NCBI GenBank assembly: GCA_001795245.1
Contig: MGOD01000021.1
Coordinates: 6,451-18,757, forward strand
Reading direction: 5' to 3'
Source: Chloroflexi bacterium RBG_16_70_13
GTDB lineage: Bacteria; Chloroflexota; Limnocylindria; Limnocylindrales; CSP1-4
DNA: 12,307 nt
In this document: positions 6,478 through 12,307 of the stretch, piece by piece
Numbering within the stretch: the stretch's first letter is position 1
How the letters are laid out: each line of letters starts with the position of its first letter
The notes under the pieces: generated by a model
Database searches by the model: none
Told to the model about the DNA's origin: nothing
The model's input: only the letters and a program-made list of their open reading frames with translations
Translations under genes and position numbers: made by a program

Positions 6478-6681
6478 GTGACCACCGGAACCATCAAGAA
6501 GGTCATCGCCGATCGCGGCTTTGGCTTCATCGCCGCCGAGGATGCGAAGGAATACTTCTTCCACCGCGGTGGGCTCGATGCCTCGCTCGACTTCGACCGC
6601 CTCGTCGGCGGCGAGAGGGTCGAGTTCGAGATCGAGACGAGCGCCAAGGGCCCGCGCGCGAACCGAGTTCGCTCCGCCTGA
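6478..6681 (+). CDS. Cold-shock-domain protein
   Basis: The 67-residue protein is a single OB-fold cold-shock domain that binds single-stranded RNA/DNA. RNP1 is visible as RGFGFI (13-18) and RNP2 as YFFHR (26-30). The usual start GxVKWFN reads GTIKKVI here, so the Trp and Phe at the end of strand 1 in CspA are Lys and Val, which should weaken base stacking. This variant type recurs in several phyla. GTG 6478 is the start: GGAGG (6468-6472) stands five bases upstream. The overlapping ATG at 6476 is immediately followed by TGA, so it is not the start. The gene is monocistronic, followed by a hairpin terminator. Confidence 0.93.
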   Translation: MTTGTIKKVIADRGFGFIAAEDAKEYFFHRGGLDASLDFDRLVGGERVEFEIETSAKGPRANRVRSA

Positions 6682-6690
6682 CCGCCCGGA

Positions 6691-6720
6691 CGGCCCGCCC
6701 GGCTCGGGCGGGCCGCTTCG
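6691..6720 (+). terminator. Hairpin terminator after the cold-shock gene
   Basis: Bases 6691-6700 pair perfectly with 6706-6715 around a 5-base loop, nine bases after the cold-shock stop. Only a weak pyrimidine tail (CTTCG) follows. It separates the cold-shock gene from the glycan module. Confidence 0.6.
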
Positions 6721-6801
6721 AATCCGTCGAGGCGCCGAGTCCGGGCGACCCGCAATCCAGGTCGCCCTCGATGCCTCGCGACCGGTCCGACGCGGCCCGG
6801 C

Positions 6802-6808
6802 GAGAGGA
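6802..6808 (+). promoter_or_regulatory. Shine-Dalgarno pointing to an ATC start codon
   Basis: GAGAGGAG spans about 6802-6809 and lies eight bases before the ATC at 6817. No ATG, GTG or TTG in the glycosyltransferase frame lies within normal distance, so this site supports the ATC as the initiation codon. Confidence 0.55.
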
Positions 6809-6816
6809 GCCCCGCC

Positions 6817-7980
6817 ATCGCCCGAACCGCCTTCGCCGCCACCTACCCGCCGCGCCGCTGCGGGATCGCCACCTTCACCCACGACCTCGCCGCCTCGGTC
6901 GGCAATCGCGAGATCGTGGCGCTCCATCCGCCCGACCAGACGGGCCCTTACCCGATCGAAGTCCATCACCGGATCCGCCGCGACGAGGCCGGTGACTACG
7001 CGCACGCCGCACGGTCGGTGAGCGACTGCGTGGACGTCGTCTCGATCCAGCATGAGTACGGGATCTGGGGCGGTACCGACGGCGACCACGTCCTCGACTT
7101 CATCGGCGCCCTCCGTGCCCCCGCGATCGCCACGCTCCACACCGTGTTGCGGACGCCCACCCCCGGGCAACGCGCGGTCCTCGCCGAGCTCGTGGCCGGC
7201 GTCGAGGCGACCGTCGTGATGTCGCGCTCCGCGGCGACCCTGCTTGCGACCGCCTACGGCGTCGACCCCCGTCGCCTCGAGGTCATCCCGCACGGCGTTC
7301 CCGAACTGCCCCTCGTCGACCCGGAGGCGGTGAAGCCATCCCTCGGGCTCGAGGGCCGCCGGGTCATCCTGAGCTTCGGTCTGCTCGGTCCGGGCAAGGG
7401 CTATGAGCTCGCCATCGACGCCCTTCCGGCGGTGGTCGCCGCGCACCCCGAGGTGCTCTACGTCATCGTCGGCGCGACGCATCCGGACCTCATCCGCAGC
7501 GAAGGTGAGGCCTACCGCCACGGACTCCTGGCCCGCGTCCAGGCCCACGGCCTCGGCGACCACGTTCGGTTCGTCGATCGCTTCGTCGGTCGGGTCGAGC
7601 TGACCCGCTGGCTGGAGGCGGCTGACGTCTTCGTGACGCCCTATCCCAACCTCGACCAGATCGTCTCGGGGACTCTGTCATACGCGATGGGCGCCGGGCG
7701 CGCCATCGTCTCGACCCCGTATGCCTACGCATCCGAGCTGCTCGCCGAGGGCCGAGGCCTGCTCGTTCCGCCGGGCTCGCCCGCGCTCCTCGGCCGTGCC
7801 CTCGACAATGTCCTCGAGGACGCCGGCCTGCGGGCGTCGATGGGCCGCCGGGCCTATGAGCACAGTCGGCGCATGGTCTGGTCTTCGGTCGGCGCCGATT
7901 ACGGTCGCCTTATCGCCCGCGTCGCCGGCGACCATCGTGGGTCGGCGCTCGCGCCCGCCATGGCCGCTGTCGGTGCCTGA
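6817..7980 (+). CDS. GT4-family glycosyltransferase (apparent ATC start)
   Basis: The 387-residue protein has a GT-B fold. The N-terminal donor-side loop signature TYPPRRCGIATFTHDLA is at residues 9-25 and the acceptor-side QHEYGIWGG at 78-86. IPHGVP (157-162) marks the domain linker, and SFGLLGPGKGYE (186-197) the C-terminal Rossmann domain. The segment SGTLSYAMGAGRAIVSTPY (284-302) replaces the common ExxxxxxxE donor motif, as in a recognised GT4 subfamily reading SGTLAYA. It should transfer a sugar from a nucleotide-sugar donor in the cytoplasm; sugar and acceptor are unknown. The first standard start is GTG 6916, which would delete the conserved loop. In-frame codons from 6721 to 6817 contain no ATG, GTG, TTG or CTG, and ATC 6817 is preceded by a good Shine-Dalgarno, so I place the start there. 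The 3' end overlaps the next gene by eight bases. Confidence 0.85.
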   Translation: MARTAFAATYPPRRCGIATFTHDLAASVGNREIVALHPPDQTGPYPIEVHHRIRRDEAGDYAHAARSVSDCVDVVSIQHEYGIWGGTDGDHVLDFIGALRAPAIATLHTVLRTPTPGQRAVLAELVAGVEATVVMSRSAATLLATAYGVDPRRLEVIPHGVPELPLVDPEAVKPSLGLEGRRVILSFGLLGPGKGYELAIDALPAVVAAHPEVLYVIVGATHPDLIRSEGEAYRHGLLARVQAHGLGDHVRFVDRFVGRVELTRWLEAADVFVTPYPNLDQIVSGTLSYAMGAGRAIVSTPYAYASELLAEGRGLLVPPGSPALLGRALDNVLEDAGLRASMGRRAYEHSRRMVWSSVGADYGRLIARVAGDHRGSALAPAMAAVGA

Positions 7981-9100
7981 GGACGCGCCGCTCCACGACG
8001 TCAGCCGACACCACCTGGACGCCCTCGCGGGGCGGGACGGGATCATGCAGCACGCCCGGGGGTCCGAACCGGATCCGGCCCACGGCTCCTGCACCGACGA
8101 CGTCGCCCGAGCCCTCCAGGTCGACCTCCTCCACGCCCGCCGGATCGGCTGGCCCGTGGTTGCCGACAGCGCCCGTCGCAGCATGGCGTTCCTCACGAGT
8201 GCGTTCGACACCGCGACCGGCCGGTTCATGAACTTCCGAGCCGCGGACGGGACATGGGTCCGGGGGTCCGGCTCCGAGGACTCCCACGGGCGGGCGATCC
8301 ACGCGCTCGGCGACGTCGTCGCCGAGGCTCCGGACGTCGCCCTCGCCGGTGGGGCCGCGTCGCTGTTCCGACGAGCGGTCCCGGCCGCGCTGCGCCTGTC
8401 TGCACTCCGCGCGCAGGCATCCACGCTGCTGGCCTGCGACGCGTTCCTCCGTGGCGCTGACGACGCCGAGATCGAGGCCGGCTTCCGCATCCTGGCCCTG
8501 GACTTCGGGGCGCGCTTCGAGGCATCGATCGCGCCGGCCTGGCCGTGGCCGGAGCGGTGTCTCACGTACGAGAACGCCTTGCCAGCTCGGGCCCTCATCG
8601 TTGCCGGGCAACGGCTTGCCTCGGCCGAGATGGCGGACCGCGGCCTGCGGATCCTCGACTGGCTGATCGACGCCCAGACGGCGGACGACGGCCGGCTCAC
8701 GCCGATCGGCAACGGGTGGTGGTTCCGGGCCGGCGCGCGCTCCAGGTTCGATCAGCAGCCGATCGAGGCCACCGCGCTCCTGCTCGCCGCCGAGGTGGCG
8801 CTTGAGATGACCGGCGACGACCGATACCGGGCCACGATGGAACGCGCCTACGCCTGGTTCCTGGGCCGCAACGACGTCGGTGTCGAGCTGGCCGACCCGG
8901 TCCGCGGCGCATGCCGTGACGGCCTCGGGCCGCGGGGCGCCAACGCCAACGAGGGGGCCGAGTCGACGCTCATGTGGCTGACTGCCCTCGAGCACATCCG
9001 GGCCCTGCGGGAGCCCGGGATCCGCGGTCCGGAACGCCCCGATCGAGAGCGGCCGGGACGGGAACGTCGTCCGCTCGGCCTGGTGACGGCAACACGATGA
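7973..9100 (+). CDS. (alpha/alpha)6-barrel glycosidase-like protein linked to GT4 and GH130
   Basis: With GTG 7973 as start the protein has 375 residues; GTG 7937 is an alternative that would add 12. Conserved-looking blocks spaced along a helical protein are GIMQHARGSEPDPAHGSCTDDVARAL (23-48), EDSHGRAIHAL (102-112), YENALPARALI (199-209), RFDQQPIEATALL (258-270) and GANANEGAESTLMW (322-335). Such helix-end motifs rich in Asp, Glu, His and Gln suggest an (alpha/alpha)6 barrel with a sugar-binding cleft. Proteins of this kind are often labelled glycosyltransferase because they sit next to one; I see no GT-B or GT-A motifs, so hydrolase, phosphorylase or epimerase-like activity is at least as plausible. 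Residues 346-375 form a Pro/Arg-rich tail. It overlaps GT4 by eight bases and ends in ATGA shared with GH130, so the three are probably translated together. Confidence 0.75.
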   Translation: MPEDAPLHDVSRHHLDALAGRDGIMQHARGSEPDPAHGSCTDDVARALQVDLLHARRIGWPVVADSARRSMAFLTSAFDTATGRFMNFRAADGTWVRGSGSEDSHGRAIHALGDVVAEAPDVALAGGAASLFRRAVPAALRLSALRAQASTLLACDAFLRGADDAEIEAGFRILALDFGARFEASIAPAWPWPERCLTYENALPARALIVAGQRLASAEMADRGLRILDWLIDAQTADDGRLTPIGNGWWFRAGARSRFDQQPIEATALLLAAEVALEMTGDDRYRATMERAYAWFLGRNDVGVELADPVRGACRDGLGPRGANANEGAESTLMWLTALEHIRALREPGIRGPERPDRERPGRERRPLGLVTATR

Positions 9101-10074
9101 CCCGCCCGACCGACGTGTTCGTGCGCTCCGAGGCGAATCCGATCCTCACCGTCGCGGACGTCCCGTATCCGGCGAACTCGGTCTTCAATCCCGGCGCGGC
9201 GACGGTTGGCGGCGAGACGATCCTGCTGGTCCGGGTCGAGGATCTCCGCGGGATGTCGCAGCTCCACGTCGCCCGGAGCGCCGACGGCATCTCGAGCTGG
9301 CGCTTCGATCGGAAGCCGCTCCTGTCCTCGCGGGGCGACCAGGATCCCGAGGAGACCTGGGGCTGCGAGGACCCCCGGCTCACCTGGCTGCCGGAGCGCG
9401 AGGAGTGGGCGATCGCCTACACGGCCTACAGCCGGCGTGGGCCGCTGGTGTCACTGGCCATGACCCGCGACTTCCGCCGGGTCCGGCGACTCGGACCGGC
9501 GATGCCGCCGGAGGACAAGGACGCGGCGCTCTTCCCTCGCCGCTTCGGCGGCCGCTGGGCGATGATCCATCGACCGTCGCCGCTGCGTGGCGGCGCCCAC
9601 ATGTGGATCTCGTACTCGCCCGACCTCCGGCACTGGGGCGACCACAAGCTGCTCCTCGAGGCCCGCGACGGCGCCTGGTGGGACGCCGGCAAGATCGGGC
9701 TCGGCCCGCCGCCCCTGGAGACGCCCGACGGCTGGCTCGTCATGTACCACGGTGTCCATGCGACGGCCGACGGCCCGATCTACCGGGTCGGACTGGCCCT
9801 CCTCGACCTCGAAAACCCGGGCGTCGTGCTCCATCGGACCGATGAGTGGACGTTCGGACCGACGTCCCCGTACGAGATCACCGGCGATGTCGGCAGGGTG
9901 GTGTTCCCCTGCGGCTGGACGCTCGACGAGGCGGCCGACCGGCTTCGGCTCTACTACGGGGCGGCCGACAGCGTGATCGGCCTCGCGACGGCCCGCTTCA
10001 GCGAGGTCATGGCCATCGTCCGAGCTGCGCCCGTGCCGGGTCATGGACGGGCGGCGGATACTGCTTCCCGGTGA
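9097..10074 (+). CDS. GH130-family beta-mannoside phosphorylase/hydrolase
   Basis: The 325-residue five-bladed beta-propeller shows GH130 hallmarks. NPILT is near the N terminus (14-18) and VFNPGAA at 29-35. WGCEDPRLTW (88-97) has D92 at the position of the catalytic Asp known in GH130. KDAALFPRRFGGRWAMIHRP begins near residue 144, and DAGKIGLGPPP follows near 194. GWLVMYHGV lies near 212 and RLYYGAAD near the end. The family phosphorolyses or hydrolyses beta-mannosides: mannose-1-phosphate release from Man-Glc, Man-GlcNAc or manno-oligosaccharides, with some members hydrolytic. No signal peptide is seen, so it is cytoplasmic, consistent with a phosphorylase. ATG 9097 overlaps the preceding stop (ATGA). 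Its stop codon falls inside the first unit of a 15-bp tandem repeat. Exact substrate and phosphorylase-versus-hydrolase mode cannot be assigned. Confidence 0.88.
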   Translation: MTRPTDVFVRSEANPILTVADVPYPANSVFNPGAATVGGETILLVRVEDLRGMSQLHVARSADGISSWRFDRKPLLSSRGDQDPEETWGCEDPRLTWLPEREEWAIAYTAYSRRGPLVSLAMTRDFRRVRRLGPAMPPEDKDAALFPRRFGGRWAMIHRPSPLRGGAHMWISYSPDLRHWGDHKLLLEARDGAWWDAGKIGLGPPPLETPDGWLVMYHGVHATADGPIYRVGLALLDLENPGVVLHRTDEWTFGPTSPYEITGDVGRVVFPCGWTLDEAADRLRLYYGAADSVIGLATARFSEVMAIVRAAPVPGHGRAADTASR

Positions 10075-10105
10075 CCTGCTTCCCGGTGACCTGCATCCCG
10101 GTGCG
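10061..10105 (+). repeat. Three tandem 15-bp units across the GH130 stop codon
   Basis: Units lie at 10061-10075, 10076-10090 and 10091-10105. The first two are identical (CTGCTTCCCGGTGAC); the third differs at three positions. The GH130 TGA (10072-10074) is within unit 1. In the frame of the downstream small gene the units would encode LLPGD, LLPGD, LHPGA, but that section is probably untranslated. Confidence 0.85.
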
Positions 10106-10132
10106 CTGCCGGACCGACCAGGAGTGATCGAC

Positions 10133-10411
10133 GTGGTGACGTGGGACGCGCGCGAGTGGCTGGCGGGCCTCATCGGCTGCTCGCGGGACGAGCTGGCGGT
10201 CCGGAGCATCGACAAGTACGGCGATTCTGAGACCCAGGTCCGCTACGAGCGCGCCGGGGAGGCCGTCGCACGGCTGATGGTCAGGGGCCCGATCCGAACG
10301 ATGGGCGTCAAGGCCGGTGGTGGGACGTGGGAAGTGTCTGTCCGGATCGGGACCGGGTCAGAGGACGTCCACGAGATCGAGGTCCCCGAGACCGACGAGG
10401 TCCGCTACTGA
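10133..10411 (+). CDS. Small protein of unknown function after GH130
   Basis: Starting at GTG 10133 gives 92 residues: an N-terminal amphipathic helix (TWDAREWLAGLIGCSRDEL) followed by strand-like segments with alternating polar and hydrophobic residues (TQVRYERAG, EAVARLMVRG, GTWEVSVRIG) and an acidic end. I do not recognise a family. AGGAG at 10120-10124 is eight bases before GTG 10133; GTG 10124 and GTG 10136 are in-frame alternatives, and an ATG at 10043 would extend through the 15-bp repeats into GH130. It lies 58 bases after GH130 on the same strand, so it may be the last gene of that operon. It is convergent with the VIT gene, whose stop lies nine bases away. The soluble, cytoplasmic nature is inferred from the absence of hydrophobic segments. 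Confidence 0.6.
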   Translation: MVTWDAREWLAGLIGCSRDELAVRSIDKYGDSETQVRYERAGEAVARLMVRGPIRTMGVKAGGGTWEVSVRIGTGSEDVHEIEVPETDEVRY

Positions 10412-10420
10412 GGCCTGGCG

Positions 10421-11152
10421 CTAACGCACGCCGACGCCGATCGCGAGGCCCACGGCGTAGGTGAAGGCGGCGGCGATCCCCCCGAGCAACACCTGGCGAA
10501 CGGCGCCGAACAGCGCCGGCCGGCGAGTCAGCGAGGCGATGCCGGCCCCGAGCAGCGCCAGGGCGGTGAGGCTGGCGGCCAGGCTGCCGGCGAAGGCGGC
10601 CGGCCCGCTCGCCAGGAGGTAGGGCAGGAGGGGAATGAAGGCGCCGGCCGTGAACGCGGCAAACGAGCCGGCGGCCGCGATCAGCGGCGAGCCGATCGAG
10701 CGCTCGTCGAGCCCGACCTCCTCGAAGATGAGCAGCCGGACCGCGTGATCGGGCTCGTCGAAGACCGCGTCGACGAATCGCGCCGCTTCCTCGTCGCTGA
10801 AGCCGCGCTCCCTGTAGATCCGGGCGAGGATCCTTCGCTCCTGCTCCGGGGCGTCGCGGAGCTGCTTGCGCTGGAACGCGACCTGGTAGTCGAGCAGCTC
10901 CCGCTGGCTCTGGACCGAGATGTACTCGCCGACGCCCATGCTGAAGGCGCCCGCGATGAGGCCGGCCACGCCGGCCAGGACGATGATCCCCGGCTCGGGG
11001 TTGGCCCCGGCGACGCCCATGACGAGGGCGAGGTTGGAGACGAGCCCGTCGTTGGCCCCGAAGACGATGGGCCGGAGGACCGTATTCGCCCGGGTTTCGT
11101 GGGGCTCGGACGCGGCCGGAAGCGACCGCTCGTCGACCGCTGCGCTGCGCAT
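10421..11152 (-). CDS. VIT1/CCC1-family divalent metal (Fe/Mn) transporter
   Basis: The 243-residue membrane protein has about five transmembrane helices near residues 28-50, 57-76, 157-178, 187-207 and 220-240, the topology of the VIT1/CCC1 family (PF01988). The first helices carry the family signature FGANDGLVSNLALVMGVAGA (31-50, D35) and SMGVGEYISVQSQ (71-83, M72 and E76). D43 and M80 of plant VIT1, which line the ion path, correspond in type. Between helices 2 and 3 (about 80-145) is a soluble helical domain rich in Glu/Asp, matching the cytoplasmic metal-binding domain. The family exports or sequesters Fe2+/Mn2+ in exchange for protons. There is no N-terminal ferritin-like domain as found in the MbfA type. 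ATG 11152 is preceded by GGAGG three bases upstream. Probably monocistronic. Confidence 0.93.
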   Translation of the reverse strand: MRSAAVDERSLPAASEPHETRANTVLRPIVFGANDGLVSNLALVMGVAGANPEPGIIVLAGVAGLIAGAFSMGVGEYISVQSQRELLDYQVAFQRKQLRDAPEQERRILARIYRERGFSDEEAARFVDAVFDEPDHAVRLLIFEEVGLDERSIGSPLIAAAGSFAAFTAGAFIPLLPYLLASGPAAFAGSLAASLTALALLGAGIASLTRRPALFGAVRQVLLGGIAAAFTYAVGLAIGVGVR

Positions 11153-11273
11153 CTGCCTCCGCGGGAGTTGGACCTGTCCGCGGGCGCGGTCGTGGCCGGT
11201 CCGCTGCTACGTTCGGTGCCGCGGCGGCCGTCGGCCTAGGGCCAGATCGCCCGAAATCGCAGGGTCTGTCGCG
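11153..11273. other. Gap between two minus-strand genes; only the VIT ribosome-binding site seen
   Basis: Apart from the GGAGG at 11156-11160 (minus strand) serving the transporter, I see no convincing promoter, terminator or ORF in this 121-base stretch. Confidence 0.5.
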
Positions 11274-11720
11274 TCACTCGTCAGGCATCGCGCGACGCTC
11301 GCCGACATCGACGGCGGCGCCCGGAAAGGCCAACGTCCCGGCGGCCACCCACCACTCGAACATGTCGTAGGTGAGACGCCCCGCCTGGAGGGAGGGATCG
11401 AGGTCGCTCGCTCGCCGGGCCTCGTCGAGATCGCACGACAGGATCGAGAGACCACGAAGCGACGGATCCGACTGTTCCCGGAGGGGGCCGTTGGTAACCC
11501 GCACGCCGTCGCTGCGGAGCTTCGCCCGGTAGGCAAGGTACCGTGCCTGCAGGGCCTCGAGCTGAGCGGGTCGTACGGCGCGGAACAGGCAGTCTGAGGC
11601 CCAATCCGGCCGGGTTTGCGCTCTACGAGCGTTGTTGCCGCCACGGCCGTGCTCGTGAGACTCGCGAGATAGACCCTCAAAGCAGAAGCCGAAAGCCGAT
11701 TCACATTCGACGGGTATCAT
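11274..11720 (-). CDS. YciI-like (YCII-domain) protein, start uncertain
   Basis: From about residue 42 onwards the protein reads as a YCII-related domain (PF03795). It contains the helix AQLEALQARYLAYRAKLRSDG (52-72), TNGPLREQSDPSLRGLSIL (76-94), the helix DLDEARRASDLDP (97-109), the typical QAGRL, and finally FEWWVAAGTLAFPG (121-134). The fold is ferredoxin-like and dimeric in family members; enzymatic roles are known for few of them. The only standard in-frame start is ATG 11720, giving 148 residues, but its first 40 residues look non-coding. The same three bases also form the end of the likely -10 box of tRNA-Arg on the other strand. The true start is therefore probably near 11597-11620 from a non-standard codon, or the 5' end has been damaged. 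The domain itself appears complete. Confidence 0.7.
   Translation of the reverse strand: MIPVECESAFGFCFEGLSRESHEHGRGGNNARRAQTRPDWASDCLFRAVRPAQLEALQARYLAYRAKLRSDGVRVTNGPLREQSDPSLRGLSILSCDLDEARRASDLDPSLQAGRLTYDMFEWWVAAGTLAFPGAAVDVGERRAMPDE
11715..11720 (+). promoter_or_regulatory. Likely -10 element of tRNA-Arg
   Basis: TATCAT is an excellent -10 match (five of six to TATAAT) ending ten bases before the tRNA 5' end. No clear -35 is visible 16-18 bases upstream. Confidence 0.5.
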
Positions 11721-11730
11721 TCGGGGCCGC

Positions 11731-11806
11731 GCGCCTGTAGCTCAGTGGATAGAGCGTCGGCCTCCGGAGCCGAAGGTCGCAGGTTCGAATCCTGTCGGGC
11801 GCGCCA
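11731..11806 (+). tRNA. tRNA-Arg (anticodon CCG)
   Basis: A complete cloverleaf is visible. The acceptor GCGCCTG pairs with CGGGCGC, with one T-G wobble, and discriminator G and encoded CCA (11804-11806) follow. The D-stem is GCTC/GAGC with an A-rich loop. The anticodon stem is TCGGC/GCCGA with loop CTCCGGA, giving CCG at positions 34-36, which reads the CGG codon. The T-arm is GCAGG-TTCGAAT-CCTGT. Total length is 76 nt. Confidence 0.97.
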
Positions 11807-11810
11807 GTGT

Positions 11811-11856
11811 CATGAGTCGCGACATCGGCGACACATGAGTCGCGACATCGGCGACA
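11811..11856. repeat. Two perfect 23-bp direct repeats at the end of an IS481-like element
   Basis: Bases 11811-11833 are repeated exactly at 11834-11856, and CATG begins a third partial copy. Each unit holds the palindrome GTCGCGAC. They lie four bases after tRNA-Arg and seven bases beyond the transposase stop, so they probably form the terminal, transposase-binding end of the element. The other end is outside the window. Confidence 0.7.
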
Positions 11857-11863
11857 CATGTGA

Positions 11864-12307
11864 TCAGCCGGTCGCTTGAGGCCCCGGCCATCGGCCGGGG
11901 TCTCGTCGTTGGTTGCGCCAGTACCTGCGCTCCGGCTCGATCAGGTGGGTGGAGAGAACCTCGCCTGTCTCGAGGGCGACAACGGTGACGGCCACTTGGT
12001 CGACGATGGCCAGGACCCGCCGCCGGGCATGGGCCGCGCCGATCCTGAGGGTGGTAGAGGCGTCCGGCCCGGCGCAAGGTGATCGCGCCCGTCTTGTCGG
12101 CGATGTCGAAGCGGAGGCGGAAGTGGCTCCCGGCGCGGGAGCCTGCGGGCAACACCTTGGGCCTCGCCCGGTACGCCTCCCCGGGCGTGGCCCGTCCGAT
12201 CGCCCGGTGGGGCCGGTGCTCGTTGTAGGCGAGCCGGAAGACGTCGAGCTGGGCCTGCAGCTCGGCCAGGGTCCGTGCCGCCGGCTGGCGCTCCAGCCAT
12301 CGCTTGA
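11864..12307 (-). pseudogene. 3' part of an IS481-like transposase with a frameshift (partial)
   Basis: The minus strand from the right edge encodes KRWLERQPAARTLAELQAQL, then FRLAYNEHRPHRAIGRATPGEAY, the C-terminal end of an integrase-core (rve) domain with the typical HRPHRAIG motif. This is followed by FRLRFDIADKTGAITLRRAGRLYH. At about 12051-12049 the frame breaks in a CCC run. Removing one base restores HLRIGAAHARRRVLAIVDQVAVTVVALETGEVL and ERRYW, matching the C-terminal beta domain of IS481 transposases, to the TGA at 11866-11864. An 8-bp hairpin (11882-11900) lies just before the stop. The break may be a real inactivating mutation, programmed slippage or a sequencing error. The catalytic DDE residues lie beyond the window. 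Confidence 0.8.

Noticed and set aside
6364..7563. 399-residue minus-strand open frame
   Set aside because: Antisense to the cold-shock and GT4 genes, no domain recognised.
11811..11860. Start of a CRISPR array
   Set aside because: The two 23-bp units are directly adjacent without spacers and belong to the end of a transposable element.
11742..12155. 137-residue minus-strand ORF ending inside tRNA-Arg
   Set aside because: Only its first part is real transposase sequence; the rest is the out-of-frame continuation after the frameshift, reading through the 23-bp repeats and antisense tRNA.

Overview
The window is very GC-rich (roughly 70% by eye) bacterial chromosome with short intergenic gaps, frequent GTG starts and several ATGA/GTGA stop-start overlaps. 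The gene repertoire and codon use would fit a high-GC Chloroflexota lineage (Limnocylindria-like) or an actinobacterium. I cannot decide between them from sequence alone.

Left edge (1-402): the possible 5' end of a signal-peptide gene runs off the left edge on the minus strand. It is followed by a strong hairpin and a complete minus-strand tRNA-Asp(GTC) with a recognisable promoter. Region 403-5144 is a plus-strand run of five tightly spaced genes: a PLP-dependent threonine aldolase, a DUF885 zinc-peptidase-like protein, a diverged HisA-like TIM barrel, a lipoprotein cyclophilin and a cytosolic cyclophilin. Three of the first four genes are joined by 4-base overlaps or a 15-base gap, so co-transcription is likely. 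The mixture (amino-acid cleavage, peptide hydrolysis, sugar-phosphate isomerase fold, prolyl isomerases) is not an obvious single pathway.

Region 5145-5466 has no credible ORF. It carries an AT-richer stretch with a sigma70-like promoter, then a chain of small hairpins ending in a perfect 12-bp UUCG hairpin, and is a candidate small structured RNA. It lies between the cyclophilin and a convergent minus-strand B3/B4-domain protein (5467-6231). A cold-shock-domain gene with a long leader follows on the plus strand (6478-6681), with its own hairpin terminator.

Region 6817-10411 is a carbohydrate module: a GT4 glycosyltransferase whose conserved N terminus can only be reached from an ATC codon behind a good Shine-Dalgarno, an (alpha/alpha)6-barrel-like protein and a GH130 phosphorylase/hydrolase. 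The three overlap one another. A 15-bp triplicate repeat crosses the GH130 stop codon, and a 92-residue protein of unknown function follows. Right end (10421-12307): a minus-strand VIT1/CCC1-type metal transporter, a minus-strand YciI-domain protein with an uncertain start, a plus-strand tRNA-Arg(CCG), two 23-bp direct repeats, and the frameshifted 3' part of an IS481-like transposase running off the right edge.

I see no CRISPR array, prophage or recognisable defence system. The strongest unusual signals are the ATC start of the glycosyltransferase, the possible RNA at 5275-5445, and the HisA-like protein lacking the usual substrate-phosphate motifs.
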